This document shows, one piece after another, positions 1-12,486 of a stretch of DNA of 64,000 nucleotides. A program made the translations under genes and the position numbers. Position 1 is the first letter of the stretch, and each line of letters opens with the position of its first letter. The DNA comes from Stenocarpella maydis (taxonomy: Eukaryota; Ascomycota; Sordariomycetes; Diaporthales; Diaporthaceae): the NCBI GenBank assembly GCA_002270565.1, contig NQMI01000088.1, positions 12,782 through 76,781 of the forward strand. Direction: 5' to 3'. The notes below the pieces were generated by a model. The model had not been told where the DNA came from and made no database searches. It was given only the letters and a program-made list of their open reading frames with translations.

Positions 1-1275
1 GGTATAATAGGCCTGAAAAGTATTAAGGTTTATATATTATAACTCTTTCTTAATACTAATTATATCTCTAATATTTATGTTAATTTTGTATTTATCTACT
101 TATGTAAATACTTACTATATTACAACTTAATCAGAATTATGTGTATATTATATTTTAGGATAGGAAATAACATTTAGTTATCCCAATACTTAAAAAATAT
201 AAAATAAATAATATAAAACTTATTAATATAATTATAATAATTAAAGTTTTTAATACTTTTTAGAGTCTATTATATTATAAGATAACATAATATTATAGGT
301 GTAAAGGATTAAATATTAAACATGAAATACTTAGTTTATTTACAAAATATATATGTATTAAATACATTATTAATTAAAATATTTAAAGATTTTTAATATA
401 ACTTGAAAATATATATAATATAGCTAACCTTTTATTAATAATATATAATAATAAGCTAGTAGTTAAGTATTAATTATAATATTTTATTAAAATATAACTA
501 AGCTTAAAAACTATTTTTAATTAACTATATAATTATTAAAGAGCTAGCTATAAAGATTTAAAGGTTATTAGGGATTAAATTTAAGTACTTTGGAGTATAA
601 AGCTAAATAATCTTAATTATAATTATTATATTTTTTAGTTCATATGCAAGGACTAAATCTATATAATTTGAAGATTAACAATAAATAATACTCATTAAAT
701 ATATTAAATTAAACGGCTAAGATACTTTATTATTTATTCTTATTTAGAGTATTTATTATGTTTTTATTTAACTAATAAAGTTTATTTTAGCTTATATATT
801 CCTTATTTACTTTAATATTAATCTTAAATAGTAGTTTTAGTATTAAAGATAAATAATTTATATAAATTAGGATCTAGAATAATAAGCTTTAGAGTATTCT
901 AGCTTTATGTACTATTATATAGCCGTAATCCTACTTATTCTACCCTATTTATAGCTTATAAGGGTTAAGGAGGTATAATTAAGTTTATTATATTTGGAAG
1001 AGGAAGTTTATAATCTGGATACAAATGCTAGTATAGGTTTATAGATTTAATCTTTATATAAAGGGCTTGTATAATTAGATATTTGGCTATAAGCATTAAT
1101 GGTAGTATAGGTAGTAATATGTTGGGTTAATGAGAGATAATTAGGGCTATATAAACCTATATGTTACTATATAGAAATAAAGAGAGAGTAGTGGAGGAAA
1201 TTTATACTACATGGTATTTTCTTTTTATGATTAGTGTATTGTCGATAAATAATTAATATAAATCATTGTATATCA
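1..1275. repeat. AT-rich, TpA-rich block, probable RIP-mutated repeat relic
   Basis: The sequence is almost entirely A and T, full of TA dinucleotides and stop codons in all frames, and contains no open frame worth calling. Composition changes abruptly near position 1,270 to balanced DNA. In Sordariomycetes this pattern is the usual result of repeat-induced point mutation acting on a transposon or other duplicated DNA. I cannot tell which element it was, because no coding motif or terminal repeat survives in view, and the block runs off the left edge of the window. Confidence 0.75.
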
Positions 1276-1276
1276 T

Positions 1277-1543
1277 TTAATTAGCTGAAATTGGGGGTGT
1301 ACACCTATGTGCTGGGGCGTAGACCCATTGAGGGATTTTAGGGTGACATGGGGTTTTTGGAAAGTCAGCCCTGCGGCGCACCATAACTACTGCAAGGCAA
1401 GGGTCCTCCTTGTGGGGGGCACTGCAGCTGTCAAGCTGGGTTCTGCTGTGGCGCACACACACCTCTGAAATGTAATCCTCCGCAAATTCCCTTGCGAAAT
1501 TTGACACCCCTTGCTGGCTAGCTTTTGGTATTTTCTTTGTCAT
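1277..1543 (-). CDS. 88-codon open frame next to the AT-rich block, doubtful
   Basis: An ATG-initiated frame of 88 codons starts at 1543 and ends at the edge of the AT-rich block. It has mixed composition and several Cys/His/Pro residues but no motif I recognise. It could be the surviving part of a gene truncated by the repeat, or chance. The rest of 1,276-2,077 shows nothing I can support. Confidence 0.15.
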   Translation of the reverse strand: MTKKIPKASQQGVSNFAREFAEDYISEVCVRHSRTQLDSCSAPHKEDPCLAVVMVRRRADFPKTPCHPKIPQWVYAPAHRCTPPISAN

Positions 1544-2077
1544 GACCTGTTATGGAAGGTAAAATCCAATAGAAACTTGACTGATCCGGGGAGGAGGATG
1601 TTGTTATAGACCCATCACATCAAACCTAGCTTGCTCCTCGCCTATAATTTAGCTTTGAACTACTTGGGTCGACGGTCTATGCGCTATTCGAAGCTGGCCT
1701 CAACTAGCTCTGCCTGTGCAGCTGCGACGAGGTAGTCTCAGTTTGCTTGTTGCGGACTCCTATTCCAGATCTATTTGTATTCAAATGTCTTGCCCAATGC
1801 CGGGTCTTTGAGTGTTACTGTACTGTCATTGCTACATGAGCTGTACTGTATCTCTAGAAGCAGTTGTGGAGAATCCTTGGATTTTGTGTTTCCTTTGCCA
1901 TAGTATAGCGGCGTGGGGCGCCGTCTCATTCATTTACTATTTATTATTGTATGAAGGGATTGCCTGGAGCTCTGTCATCAGTGTGTATACAAAACCCGCC
2001 TTGGTCTTTGGCAAAACCAGAGGGCCAGGTATTGATTGTAATGTGTTCATGGGTATCTATCTCACATCTCTTACACC

Positions 2078-4833
2078 TCAAATCTTGTACAGGTTCTGTT
2101 CCTGGCCAGTCGACTCAGTTCCACCATCCTGGCTCTTCCACTCAACGTACTGTTCAACATCCTCGTCACACGGCCACAGCCACGTCGAGCCCTTGGCCTT
2201 GAGCTCATCGAACCTCGCCTCAATCCTACCCATGATCTCGTCAGAGACCCGTCCCTCTGCGAATGCCCGGAAACAGATAAACGCCTGTCCCAGCATCGCC
2301 CACTGTTTGTGGTTTGGGTCCCTCGCCTGCTCCAGGACGCCAGGATTTCGATCCCAAGACAGCAGCACCCACTCGATGAGCTGCACCGCCTCGTCCGCAT
2401 CTCCCAGCCGCGCCAGCGTCTCCATGTAAGTCTGGAGGTGCGCCGCGCTGAGCTCGTGATAAAGAGGCGGCAGTGAGTCCGCGATTCTCTCGCTCGACGC
2501 CTGCACTGGTGATATCAACTCCCTCAAGGTGGACTTGAGCGTCTGGTGGGCGGTCGCAATCAGCAGCTGTGCGTTCTTGGCCGAGCCAGCAGCTGTGCCG
2601 GTTTCCCCGAGCGCCTTGTAGACGCAGCGGGCCAGGCAGTCAAATGGGACAGGGTGCAATCCTTGGCTGATCTTGTACGCATTGAACAGTTGCAGTACCA
2701 TCCTCAGGGACTCGATGTTGTCTTCTTCTTGGCTGCACCAGGGCCTGAGGACGAGATTGTGACGGGCCAGCGCCTGCATGACCGTATGCCATGGCGCCGG
2801 CGCCGGCGGAGTCCTCGGGCCGGACCGAAAACATACAAGCTGGACCGCCCGCTTCAGGTGGTCGTATTGCGAAAGCACTTCCGGCCGCGGCCTGTGTTTC
2901 GCGACGTTGGGATTGTGGACCCATCGTCGGCGTGCCTGCTTGGAGCAGAGCAGACCCACGTAGGCGTCAAATACACGTACAGGTATCTGCTCCAGGCTGC
3001 CATGGGTGGGCCTTAGCGCTTTCGTCAGGCTCTCGACAGCCTCCTGGTCCAGCGGGCTATCGCTAAGATATTGAGCAGCCTTCTCCACCGTCGGTGCATT
3101 GCGGACCAGAAGTGCGAGGCAGTGTTTGACTGGCCTATTACCGTCCTTCAGCATCCTCTCGTACAGCTCGTCGACGGACAACGGACGCAACCGCTCGCGT
3201 TCGAACTCTGTCAGGTTCACGTGATGCGGGGGGTAGACCTCCTTGGCAGCTCCTGGGAGAATCGAGGACGAGTAGTCGATCTCTGCCGAGAACATCTTCG
3301 AGAACATCTCTGCGTACACCTGGAAGTTGGGTTTGAGATTGGGTAACGGAGGTTCTTGACACATTTGCCAGGCCTCGTAAGCGTTTCTGGTTGCCTTGAC
3401 CTTGGCAGCCCACGCTGAGAAGATGGACAATGACCTGTGACCACCAGACCAGAACCTCGGCGCTCCCGAACGGGTCTGGACTGTTACAGAATCATCGAGT
3501 AAAGCCCCACCCAGGGAATCGAGCGCGCGGTCCAACGTATCATCGGCATATCCCTCTTGCTTCTTGAGGATGCCGGCCTTGACACTCCTGCTGAGCCACT
3601 CCTCCGGGTCCTCTCTCTCCTCTGTCCCGTCCAGACGTTTCCTGTATGGTGGCCAGGTGCGTGCGTGCCGGACTGCTGTCCTCCTCTCTGATTGCGACTT
3701 CTTCAAACCAAGTAGCACTACCCTGATGGCCCTATAACTCCATCTGTTGATAATCAGTGGTCGGCGGAGGCCAGCAGAGTAGCCCAACAAGATTCTCTGC
3801 GCCTTCCAGTTGTGTTGCAGGTTTCCCAGTGGATTCAAAGACGAGACTCTCCGGAAGCTGCATATTGCATGGTTAAATATTTGGCACTGGGTTGCATACC
3901 CCGTACGTTGGTTCGCTTTTTTGGGTCTTGCGCCGTCGGGGATGGTCCGCATGTAATCAACCACCAGCCTGGCGATGGTGACAACAGATGAAGGCCATGT
4001 CTTCAAGCAATGGTGCGTGGCTCTCTTGACAAGAAGCATGAAGTGTGAGGGCGTTAGGTTGAAGACGTTATCCAAGAAAGAGCGCCGCACGGCTCTCCTG
4101 GGAAGATCCTGTTGGGGCATGGGATTCGAACGAAAGTAGTTCTTTGCGATGTAGTCATACAACTTTATCAAAGAAGATCCCTTTCGTATGTATTCGTCTG
4201 TCCTTAAAATTGCCATGAGCACAAAGATGGGCTTGTGGCGCTCGGTCGATACGAATCTGTCCACTTTGGCGTCTGTGTCTTCTGCTACCAGGATCCAGAG
4301 CCAGTGGTCCAAATCGGCCAGGTCGAGACCCCTGTAGGTCAGCATTCTGAGATGGGTCTCGGATCTGTCGGGGCTCTGGAGGAACTTGGACAGACTGGTG
4401 TCCATCCAGGCTTCATCCTGCCTGAGGGCAAACTGGTGGGCAACAAGGGGAAGCCGTGTGCTTTTCGAGCGGGCGACCATGCGCGACTTCTCCCAAGCAT
4501 CCCAGGTCAGGGGCCTCCCTCGGTTCCGCAACCTGCGCATAAGCAGGTCGGTGGGCGCCAGCTTCAGCTTGCCCCGGATTGTCCCTCGGCGGCGGTTGTT
4601 GGACGGCGCCGTTTTGGGTGCCACATGGTGGTGGGCAAAGCGATTCGGCTTCCTCGTCTCTGCAGTCTGAAACCATCGACACTTGTTTGGCGAGATACAT
4701 GGTGCCTGTGTAAGTAAATCAATGACGAATGCTATGGAGGGGGGGGGTCGGTTGGATGAGAACTAACTGTCAAAGATGGCAGGACATGATGGCGCGCCTT
4801 TGTGAGATGCCTCGCAAAGCGGAGTCGCAGCAT
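2078..4833 (-). CDS. Mitochondrial-targeted helical (PPR-like) protein, 884 aa
   Basis: The gene has two exons, 4833..4768 and 4666..2078, with a 101-nt intron (GTTAGT donor, TTTCAG acceptor, phase 0). The long frame has no ATG of its own at its 5' end, only a GTG. The short upstream exon supplies the start and a 22-residue leader, MLRLRFARHLTKARHHV and following residues, that is basic, free of acidic residues and typical of a mitochondrial presequence. The body is rich in Leu, Ala, Arg and Trp with helical stretches spaced like a degenerate helical-repeat protein; fungal PPR-like mitochondrial RNA factors look like this. No catalytic motif is visible. The mitochondrial location is inferred from the leader, and the family assignment is tentative. 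Its 5' end faces the SAS2-like gene. Confidence 0.6.
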
Positions 4834-5292
4834 GCCCAGGTAGATAATACCAGGGGAGCAGGAGGCAATAATGATCAATTGGAGTGAGAGGACAGCGTCA
4901 CATCATATCGGCAGTTGGACGTATGTTGAATAGTCCTGAGTTGTGTTCAAGACGGCTCAATAATCATGGACGAGACTGTTAGCTGGGGGTTGCCTACGAG
5001 ATTTCTCTAGGCCCAAGTCTGTTGGCGGGACAGGATACAGGGTTAGGGTAGGAGCTCGATTATACAAGACAACAGGTGGGGGAAGCACTCCGTCAATGTA
5101 TGTTAATGGATGGCCATATTAGTCGTGCATTTATTTCTCCAACCAGCGAGAGGCTCTCAAGCGCCTAAAGGGCCGACCCCTTCTTCGACACGCCATCCTG
5201 CTGCCATCCGCGCTCAGCCACGGAGGCATCATGAGTGGTTTGACCTGCACATGACATGTAAGTGCCTGGCCTGGACCCGATCACAAAACCAC
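4834..5292. other. Divergent intergenic region, 459 bp
   Basis: This stretch lies between two divergently transcribed genes and probably carries both promoters. An ATG at 5110, in frame with the downstream acetyltransferase, would add 61 residues lacking family similarity, so I treat it as leader sequence. No other clear element is seen. Confidence 0.5.
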
Positions 5293-5763
5293 ATGTCTTC
5301 TCTCAAGCGCAAGCGAGCTCAGGATGCAGCTCCAGCCCAGTCTCCACCCAAGGCACCGAAGACAGTCCACCGTGCCACCCGTCACTCGTCAAACGCCCCG
5401 CTCCTCTACAAGGCCGATCCTGAGCCACGCCGCAGGCGCGCCAGACGCTCCCATGTAGCCGTGCCCGATGCACAGCCAGAGCCAGAGCCAGAGCCAGAGG
5501 TTTCTGAAGCGAGCGATGAACATGCCGAAGAGGTCGGCAGGTTGAAGGAGACCAGCCTCAGGGGTCGTCGCCCACGTGCGCATGCATCTGCACCTGCACC
5601 AGCACCTGCACCTGCACCTGCACCTACTGCGCTCACACCCCCAAGCGCGTCGGGGCGCTCAGCACAGCGCCGGCCCGTGCTGCAGCCTACGAATCAGGCC
5701 CGTCCGGACCCGGCATTGAAGCCCGCAGCAAGGAGCCTCCGCCATCGTCACGACAACGCTCAG

Positions 5764-5810
<47 letters not shown>

Positions 5811-7482
5811 CGACGGCGCTGACGCTGACTACCAAACCCAATTCGACGCAAGCCCTCCCGTCCAGCAGCCGCACCTGAGACCACGCGGTTCTGCTGCACC
5901 GCCTCGAGCCGTCCCGCCAACCCCACCGATATCTCAGCAGCACCACCACCGCCAGCAGCAACGCCAGCACCAGCACATGCCGTCGAATACCCGCTCCACT
6001 GCTTCCATGGTCCAACTCCCCTCCCGGTCGGCCAGGGCCTCGGACCGTGTCTCCGCAAACACAAGCAAGCCCTTCTTACAACCCCCTGCGAAGTCGACCC
6101 AGCGCCCGTCGCCCAAGCCCGCCAGAAAGACCCAGCAGCACCCCTCCAAAGAGCACAAGAAGCCGAATACTGCCCAAAGAAACATTGATAAAGTCGTGTT
6201 TGGTAATATTTGCTTCTCAACGTGGTACCACTCGCCCTACGGCACCGACGCACTTGGGGACGTTTCCGGGAACAACGTCAAGTCGGCCAACAGTAACGGG
6301 CCCTCCTCGCAGGACGGGAACGGCAAGGATGATGGCGGCGTTGGTAGCACCACGTCCCGAAAGACAAGAGAAGACAAGCTAGATCGGCTCTATGTCTGCC
6401 CATGCTGCTTCAAGTATTCCAAGGAGCTGGTCCCGTGGTGGCAGCACGTTCATCAGTGCGAGAGGACGGGCTACGTCCCCGGGAAGAAGATCTACACACA
6501 CCCAAAAGTCCACCAGGCAAAGCATGCCGCCGGCACTGGGACTGCGCAAGCGGGCAAGGGCTCGGGGCGCAAGAGGAAAACACCAGATGCGACAAGCCAG
6601 CCTGTAGAGGACTTGGTCCAGGGCCAAGGCGAGTGGTCCATCTGGGAGGTCGACGGGGAGGAGGAAGGTCTGTTCTGCCAGAATCTATCGCTCTTCGCCA
6701 AGCTCTTTTTGGACAACAAGTCTGTGTTTTTCGACGTCGTTGGCTTCAAGTATTACCTCCTTGTGCACACAGCGCCCCGGCCCCCACACCCGCCGATGTC
6801 CCAGGACGCGGCGGACGAGCACGAGGACAGGGACGAGGAGACCCGGCCGCTCCCGCCCAAGCACCAGATCGTCGGCTTCTTCTCCAAGGAGAAGCTGTCT
6901 TGGGACAACAACAACCTGGCGTGCATCCTCATCTTCCCGCCCTGGCAGCGCAAGGGGCTCGGCGCCCTGCTCATGGGCGTCAGCTACGAGATCTCGCGTC
7001 GCGAGGGCGTCGTGGGCGGGCCCGAGAAGCCCATCTCGGACCTCGGCAAGCGCGGCTACAAGCGCTTCTGGGCGGGCGAGATCGCCGCCTGGCTCCTGGG
7101 GCTGGACAACCCCGGCGAGGGCGAGAGCGGCGAGATCATTGTCGACGCCGAGGAGTGCAGCCGCGCGACGTGGATCGTGCCCGAGGACTGCCTGGCGGTC
7201 CTGAGGGAGATGGGCGTCGTGGAGGAGGCCGGGCTGGGCCCGCCGAGGCCCGTGCGGCGTGGCACTTCGCCGGGTGAAGGGGGTGGCGTGGAGGAACCGG
7301 CCGCCGCGGCCGGTGGGGAGAAGAAGGAGAAGGAGGTGCCGCGGGTGCGGGTCAGCAAGCAGGCTGTCTGGGACTGGGTCCGGGAGAATGGAATCAGCCT
7401 GGAAAAGGCATGCGACCCAGACGGATTCGTTGATGGCTATGCTATCAAGACAGCTTCGGTAGAGGATGGGGATGAAGAGTAG
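5293..7482 (+). CDS. sas2: MYST-family histone acetyltransferase, SAS2-like, 729 aa
   Basis: The C-terminal half is a MYST acetyltransferase, which transfers acetyl from acetyl-CoA to histone lysines. A C2HC zinc finger (LYVCPCCFKYS then HVHQCE, about residues 366-395) is followed by LFLDNKSVFFD, whose Lys476 matches the auto-acetylated lysine of the family. The core has ACIL with Cys544, the acetyl-CoA loop QRKGLG (552-557), Glu566 in SYEISRRE as the likely general base, and PEKPISDLG. There is no chromodomain, unlike Esa1, so SAS2 is the best fit. The first about 300 residues are disordered and low complexity: Glu-Pro and Ala-Pro repeats and an Asp run encoded by a GAC microsatellite. I chose the ATG at 5293 (MSSLKRKR); an in-frame ATG at 5110 is possible. 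Single exon. Confidence 0.88.
5587..5629 (+). repeat. GCACCT hexanucleotide microsatellite inside the SAS2-like gene
   Basis: Tandem GCACCT/GCACCA units encode an Ala-Pro repeat in the disordered N-terminal part of the acetyltransferase. The hexamer keeps the frame, so length changes are tolerated. Confidence 0.8.
5761..5818 (+). repeat. GAC trinucleotide microsatellite encoding a poly-Asp run
   Basis: A GAC/AAC repeat encodes a stretch of about a dozen consecutive aspartates with a few asparagines in the N-terminal region of the SAS2-like protein. The reverse strand gives long artificial Val and Arg runs, which are shadows. Confidence 0.85.
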
Positions 7483-7970
7483 GCCAGCATGTAGCGTGTC
7501 TGAGCGATCTGACGCGGGTGTACGGAGTGCGCCGTGAAGTACGGGTGGCACCATTGAAGATGTCCAACTTCACCATCTAATTCTATATCGCACACCCAGA
7601 GGATGGACAAGCCTGTGTTCATGGCCTACACGCGTCTCATCCTCACAACTTGCAATACGGCCTCCTATTGTCCAGTCGAACAAGCATCCACAAGGGGCTG
7701 TCCCTTTCGGGCAAGGAGCTTGGGCCAGCCCCGGAGCAAAGGACTCTGGGGCTGGAAAAGGAGCGAGCTGCTTCCCGGGGTTTTCCCCCGTGCAGTCTCG
7801 TCCTAGAACAAGGATCTGCAGGCTGAGCTGCGACTAATTGATGGGAAAAGAGCTCGGGCATGGGCGCCGTAATCTCGGGTGCGGCCACGCGGGAGTGCAA
7901 CTGCGGGATCCAACGGGCCGCCCAAAAAAAAAAAACCGACATTGTCAGCCTTGTCATTATCAACGACGAG

Positions 7971-8004
<34 letters not shown>

Positions 8005-9748
8005 ATCCGTGTGTTCACTTTGCTGATGCAAATAGTAAGCCCCAGCAGCGGCAGAGCGTCAGGCGTGAGCGAGAGCTACTACTGCATTGTAAGACGGGTC
8101 GATTGATTGGGCGCCATTCTGGGAACGCAATTTACGCCGCTCCCCGAGGAATAAAAAGTCTCTGCACGCGGATATCCTAGATTTCCCAGGGGTGTGTGGT
8201 GGTACAAGTAATAATAAGCAAGCCAGAAGCAAATAGAAAAAAGCCGATCAAAGACGATGCGTCAGTTGCAAACCAGGTCAGCTGTCAGTCACCCTTGCAG
8301 CCGGGACTTCTCGAAGCGGATAGGTCGCACGCAGCGCGGCGTAGTATTATGTACTGGGAGTGAGAAGAGTTCTTTTAGTGTATTCTTTGCTCGTCCAAGC
8401 TCCAACGTCAGAATTGCGGCTCCGAGTGCCAAGGCCCTCAATTGGCGTTTTTATTTCTTGCAAGGAGGCGGGCGGTTCTGAGTGTCACAGGGTTGCACAC
8501 ACCACGGGTGATCGCGGGTTGGTTTGGGTCCGGGCTGAGAAATTTTTTCGATGCTATCTCTCCCTCCCTCGCTCTCTCTTCGACGTCAGCGCGTCAAAGC
8601 TTCGTCACTGCATGCGCCCTCAGCACCTCACCTTAGGGAGTTGGGACAAAGATTGGGTTTCATCTCGGGCTGTTCCGTATTCCTGACCATTTCCCCTGCG
8701 TTGACTTGATTTTCCCGGAAGGCCAAAGGCTTCAATACCGGAATCTCACATCACTTCGTATATCAGCTGGCCATGACCACCGCCCGCTGCGATGCAGTGT
8801 GTGCTGTCAGCCAGTCACGGAGCAACCCTGCAGAATGTGCCTCTGGTTGGGGGCAATGTACCCAAACTTCGGGGGCAGATAGCTCTGGCCAAGCTATCGC
8901 GCTCACCGTCACAGGCACTGAAACCTCCTCTCACCCGGTGGCCGAGAAACCATGTCGTCGGTGCCGTATGGTGCAGCCGCAATGGGCCCGAAATCAGGAA
9001 CACCCATGAGCAGTTTTGCCGCATCTTTCTCTAGCCGCGAACAAGGATCCAGCCCGTGGGGGTCACAGACATCAAATGCCATCCGAACTAGTCGTTCCTA
9101 GCACTGATTCTTGCCTGCCCCCCCCGGGGATAACTCTGAGGCTGAAAACTCTTTCCATGTCGCTTTGTGCTTCCTGGTGAATGCATTTCAGAGAACTCAA
9201 AGGGATTTTCGAGAGGCTGGAAGTCGCTAGCTGCAGGTTCGGTATGTGATTGCAAAGGTTCGCCGCGGGCCTTCTCTCCGATCAGATAAGTAGGATTCTC
9301 GAACTCCTGAGTCGTGTCGACTGCTACCAACTTGGCAGTGCGGCAACGACCAAGTTCAGTGGTCGCCAGGATGCGAGGGATCGCCTCCTTATGAATATCT
9401 CGTTGTCCCAGACAAGTCCCGATATCGCCCGAGCCCGAGTGAGCTCCCGGCCCCCGGGGCGTTATTTTTCCTTGTTGACGGCTCAGGATGGTGGGTCCTC
9501 ACACAGTGGTGGCTTCGATGATGCGGTGGATCGAGTGCTTTTGCTGGGTTTTGTTGGCTGGCAGCTCCGGGCCTCGTCCCACCCGTTCACCTGACCTCCG
9601 CTCTGTCCTTTTCCCTTCGACTCTCATTTTTTCCCTCATCCACACCGAGCATCTACTCGAACCTTGCCGTCATCAAGCAACCTGCCCAACCCTTCCCTTT
9701 CTATCAAAAGTTCTTGTGTTCCACACACTCTCCCCTCCATCAGACACA
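7483..9748. other. Intergenic region upstream of atp9, 2.3 kb
   Basis: No convincing coding exon was found on either strand. It contains an A-run at about 7,924-7,935 and a longer one at about 7,971-8,003, and a pyrimidine-rich stretch near 9,590-9,640 that belongs to the atp9 leader. The length is generous for this window and could hide a non-coding RNA, but I see no tRNA or rRNA signature. Confidence 0.5.
9590..9748 (+). promoter_or_regulatory. CT-rich leader and core promoter region of atp9
   Basis: The 160 bases before the atp9 start are rich in pyrimidines, with C/T tracts and few purine runs. CT-rich stretches near the transcription start are typical of highly expressed genes in filamentous fungi. 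The exact start of transcription cannot be read from the sequence. Confidence 0.4.
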
Positions 9749-10507
<759 letters not shown>

Positions 10508-12486
10508 ACAACTACTTCGCTCCGTCACTGGACGAATGGAACATGCCTCGCCGAAAGCTGATGGGCCATTTGCCTGGAGCTGGATGGCACCGAGTGTCCG
10601 TTGCTCACCACTCGGCGGCAATATAGACAAGCGTGGGAGGAGCATTCTGAGCGTGTATTGCATAGAAGGGTGCTTGCGGCGGCTACCATAGAGCATAGAC
10701 GGCTAGACGGCTAGACGGCTAGACGGCGAGACGGCGAGACTTGCGCGTTCAGGTTTCCGGGTACTGTACAATAGCAATGCCAGGCCATCCAGATCCACTG
10801 GATCATGAAGATGATGAAAAAGACCACTCTGTTTCTCTATATCCTCGCCATGTGCCCAGAGCTCCGAGACCGGCTGGGACAGTCGCTATGGGACCTGTGA
10901 TCGAGAAGCTTCAGGGTGTGCTCCACGGGATGCTCAGCGATGAGGCTGGCGCAGTTAGCTTCGTTGGTCGTGGGCAGGTTTGGCGATGGAGCTGGTCGGA
11001 CAGGCGTCAGCCTCGACATGTCGGGTGAAGGGCTGGGCAGGCTCGGCGTCGGCGTGAGCTTATCGTAGGTCCAATCTGGGCTTCTGGCGGATCTGGTGAG
11101 TCGCCGGCCTCTGCTCGCGGGATTTCCTGGGGGAAGGCTCCATTCCCAGGACCAACCTGAGAGTTGTGTGGGTCACTGCGGGTAAGCTAGAGAGCCTGGC
11201 GAGTCGATCGTGTGGAGCGATTCAGCGGGCGGGGGACTTGATTTTGAAGTGGTGCAAGTTTGAGCAACATGACGGATCGAGAAGATGCGGCACGCGCGTA
11301 AGAAAGGAGTCTTTGTTCAGCATTGGAATTGAGGAAAGGAATGTCGTTGAATTTACCTCGCGTGTCGTTGCATTTCCCCTCATGCTTGATCACGTGTCAC
11401 CTCCCCCGTCGACCACGAGAGGAGGCATCGGAGTGGCCTGACTTCCCCCTTTACCCCACACTCTCCTTCCCCATGGGACGGGGGGGGGGGGCGTGGAACA
11501 ACCCGCGGGACTTGGTCCCCGCCAAGGGTCCAAGGAGCCTACTCCTCCTTCTCGCATACCTGCTCAAGTCGTCACTGTCTCGGTCAATTGATCTCTCACT
11601 GCATGTGTTCCACCATGACGGACGTCTCTTCACAGCATTGAGCGAAGGGCACAACCAGATCCTTGCTCAATTACCCATACCACTTCTTGACCGATGCATG
11701 TGCCAATTTTGCATGAGGTCTCGGAGTCTGTCGAGCAGCTCTGTTCGTTGCATGATTGAACCAGGGACTGCCTCGGTGAGCCTTGGGCGCGTCTCGAAAT
11801 GCAAGAACAACGAGACGAAGTCGGGTATTCGTACCGGCAAAGCCAGATACTACACCTATATATCCTAAAGCCAAGCCCTCCGGAAGCCCCTCCGTCATGA
11901 AGTAGAAGTAGCTTGGCACAATCTCCTTGTAATGCTCGGGATCTTTGGTCAAGTATTGGTGGGCAACTGGTGAGGATTTCCTGGCACAGCCAAGCCTGAG
12001 AAGAGAGTGACTTTCAGCTCCTCCGGACGAGCTCGTGAGTTGCACGCTTGCCTGTGTGACCTAGGGGCCCAAAAACAGGTTCAAATTATTCCTACCGAAA
12101 AGATTGTCTTTCGCCCATCTTACCATCGGCGACGACTAGGCACATAGATAAACGGCACAGTGTATCCGGCCATGCTACCCACCATGCGATTGAGCTACCC
12201 AGCTTTAATGGCAAGTATAGACGGAAGGCGGTGGCGACGCATTTCCCAGCCTGAAGAGTGGCAGTGCAGTCGTAGGGAAGAGTTGAGAGATAGGGGATAC
12301 TGAGGAGCCAACGCGGGATGTCTCGGACGTTGGCCGGCCTCGAACACATGTTGAGGCGATCGATTCAATAAAGAAATATTCAGGCACACGCAGGCCATTT
12401 ACACACTCGGTACCAGGCACACGAACTTATATTTCAATTACATTCCGTTTCTCTAGCGGACAACGCCCGCCACAATCGCCGCCCCA
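10508..12486. other. Intergenic region between atp9 and gpi1 (convergent), 2.0 kb
   Basis: No gene is supported. A G-run of about 12 lies near 11,479-11,490. On the minus strand near 11,880-12,000 a short stretch reads like protein (TKDPEHYKEIVPSYFYF) but has no start, splice context or family match that I could establish, so it is not called. Confidence 0.45.
10697..10740 (+). repeat. Short tandem repeat of AGACGGCT/AGACGGCG
   Basis: Five and a half copies of an 8-base unit, AGACGGCT changing to AGACGGCG, lie just downstream of atp9. It is a minisatellite in the probable 3' untranslated or intergenic region. Confidence 0.85.

Noticed and set aside
2071..3444. Several overlapping Arg-rich frames on both strands
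   Set aside because: They are antisense and out-of-frame shadows of the 884-aa protein gene.
4120..4140. GATTCGAAC-like tRNA B-box on the minus strand
   Set aside because: It is inside a long conserved-looking coding exon and lacks the rest of a tRNA.
11671..12045. Minus-strand frame containing a protein-like stretch TKDPEHYKEIVPSYFYF
   Set aside because: No family match, no plausible start and no in-phase partner exon could be found; only about 40 residues look protein-like.
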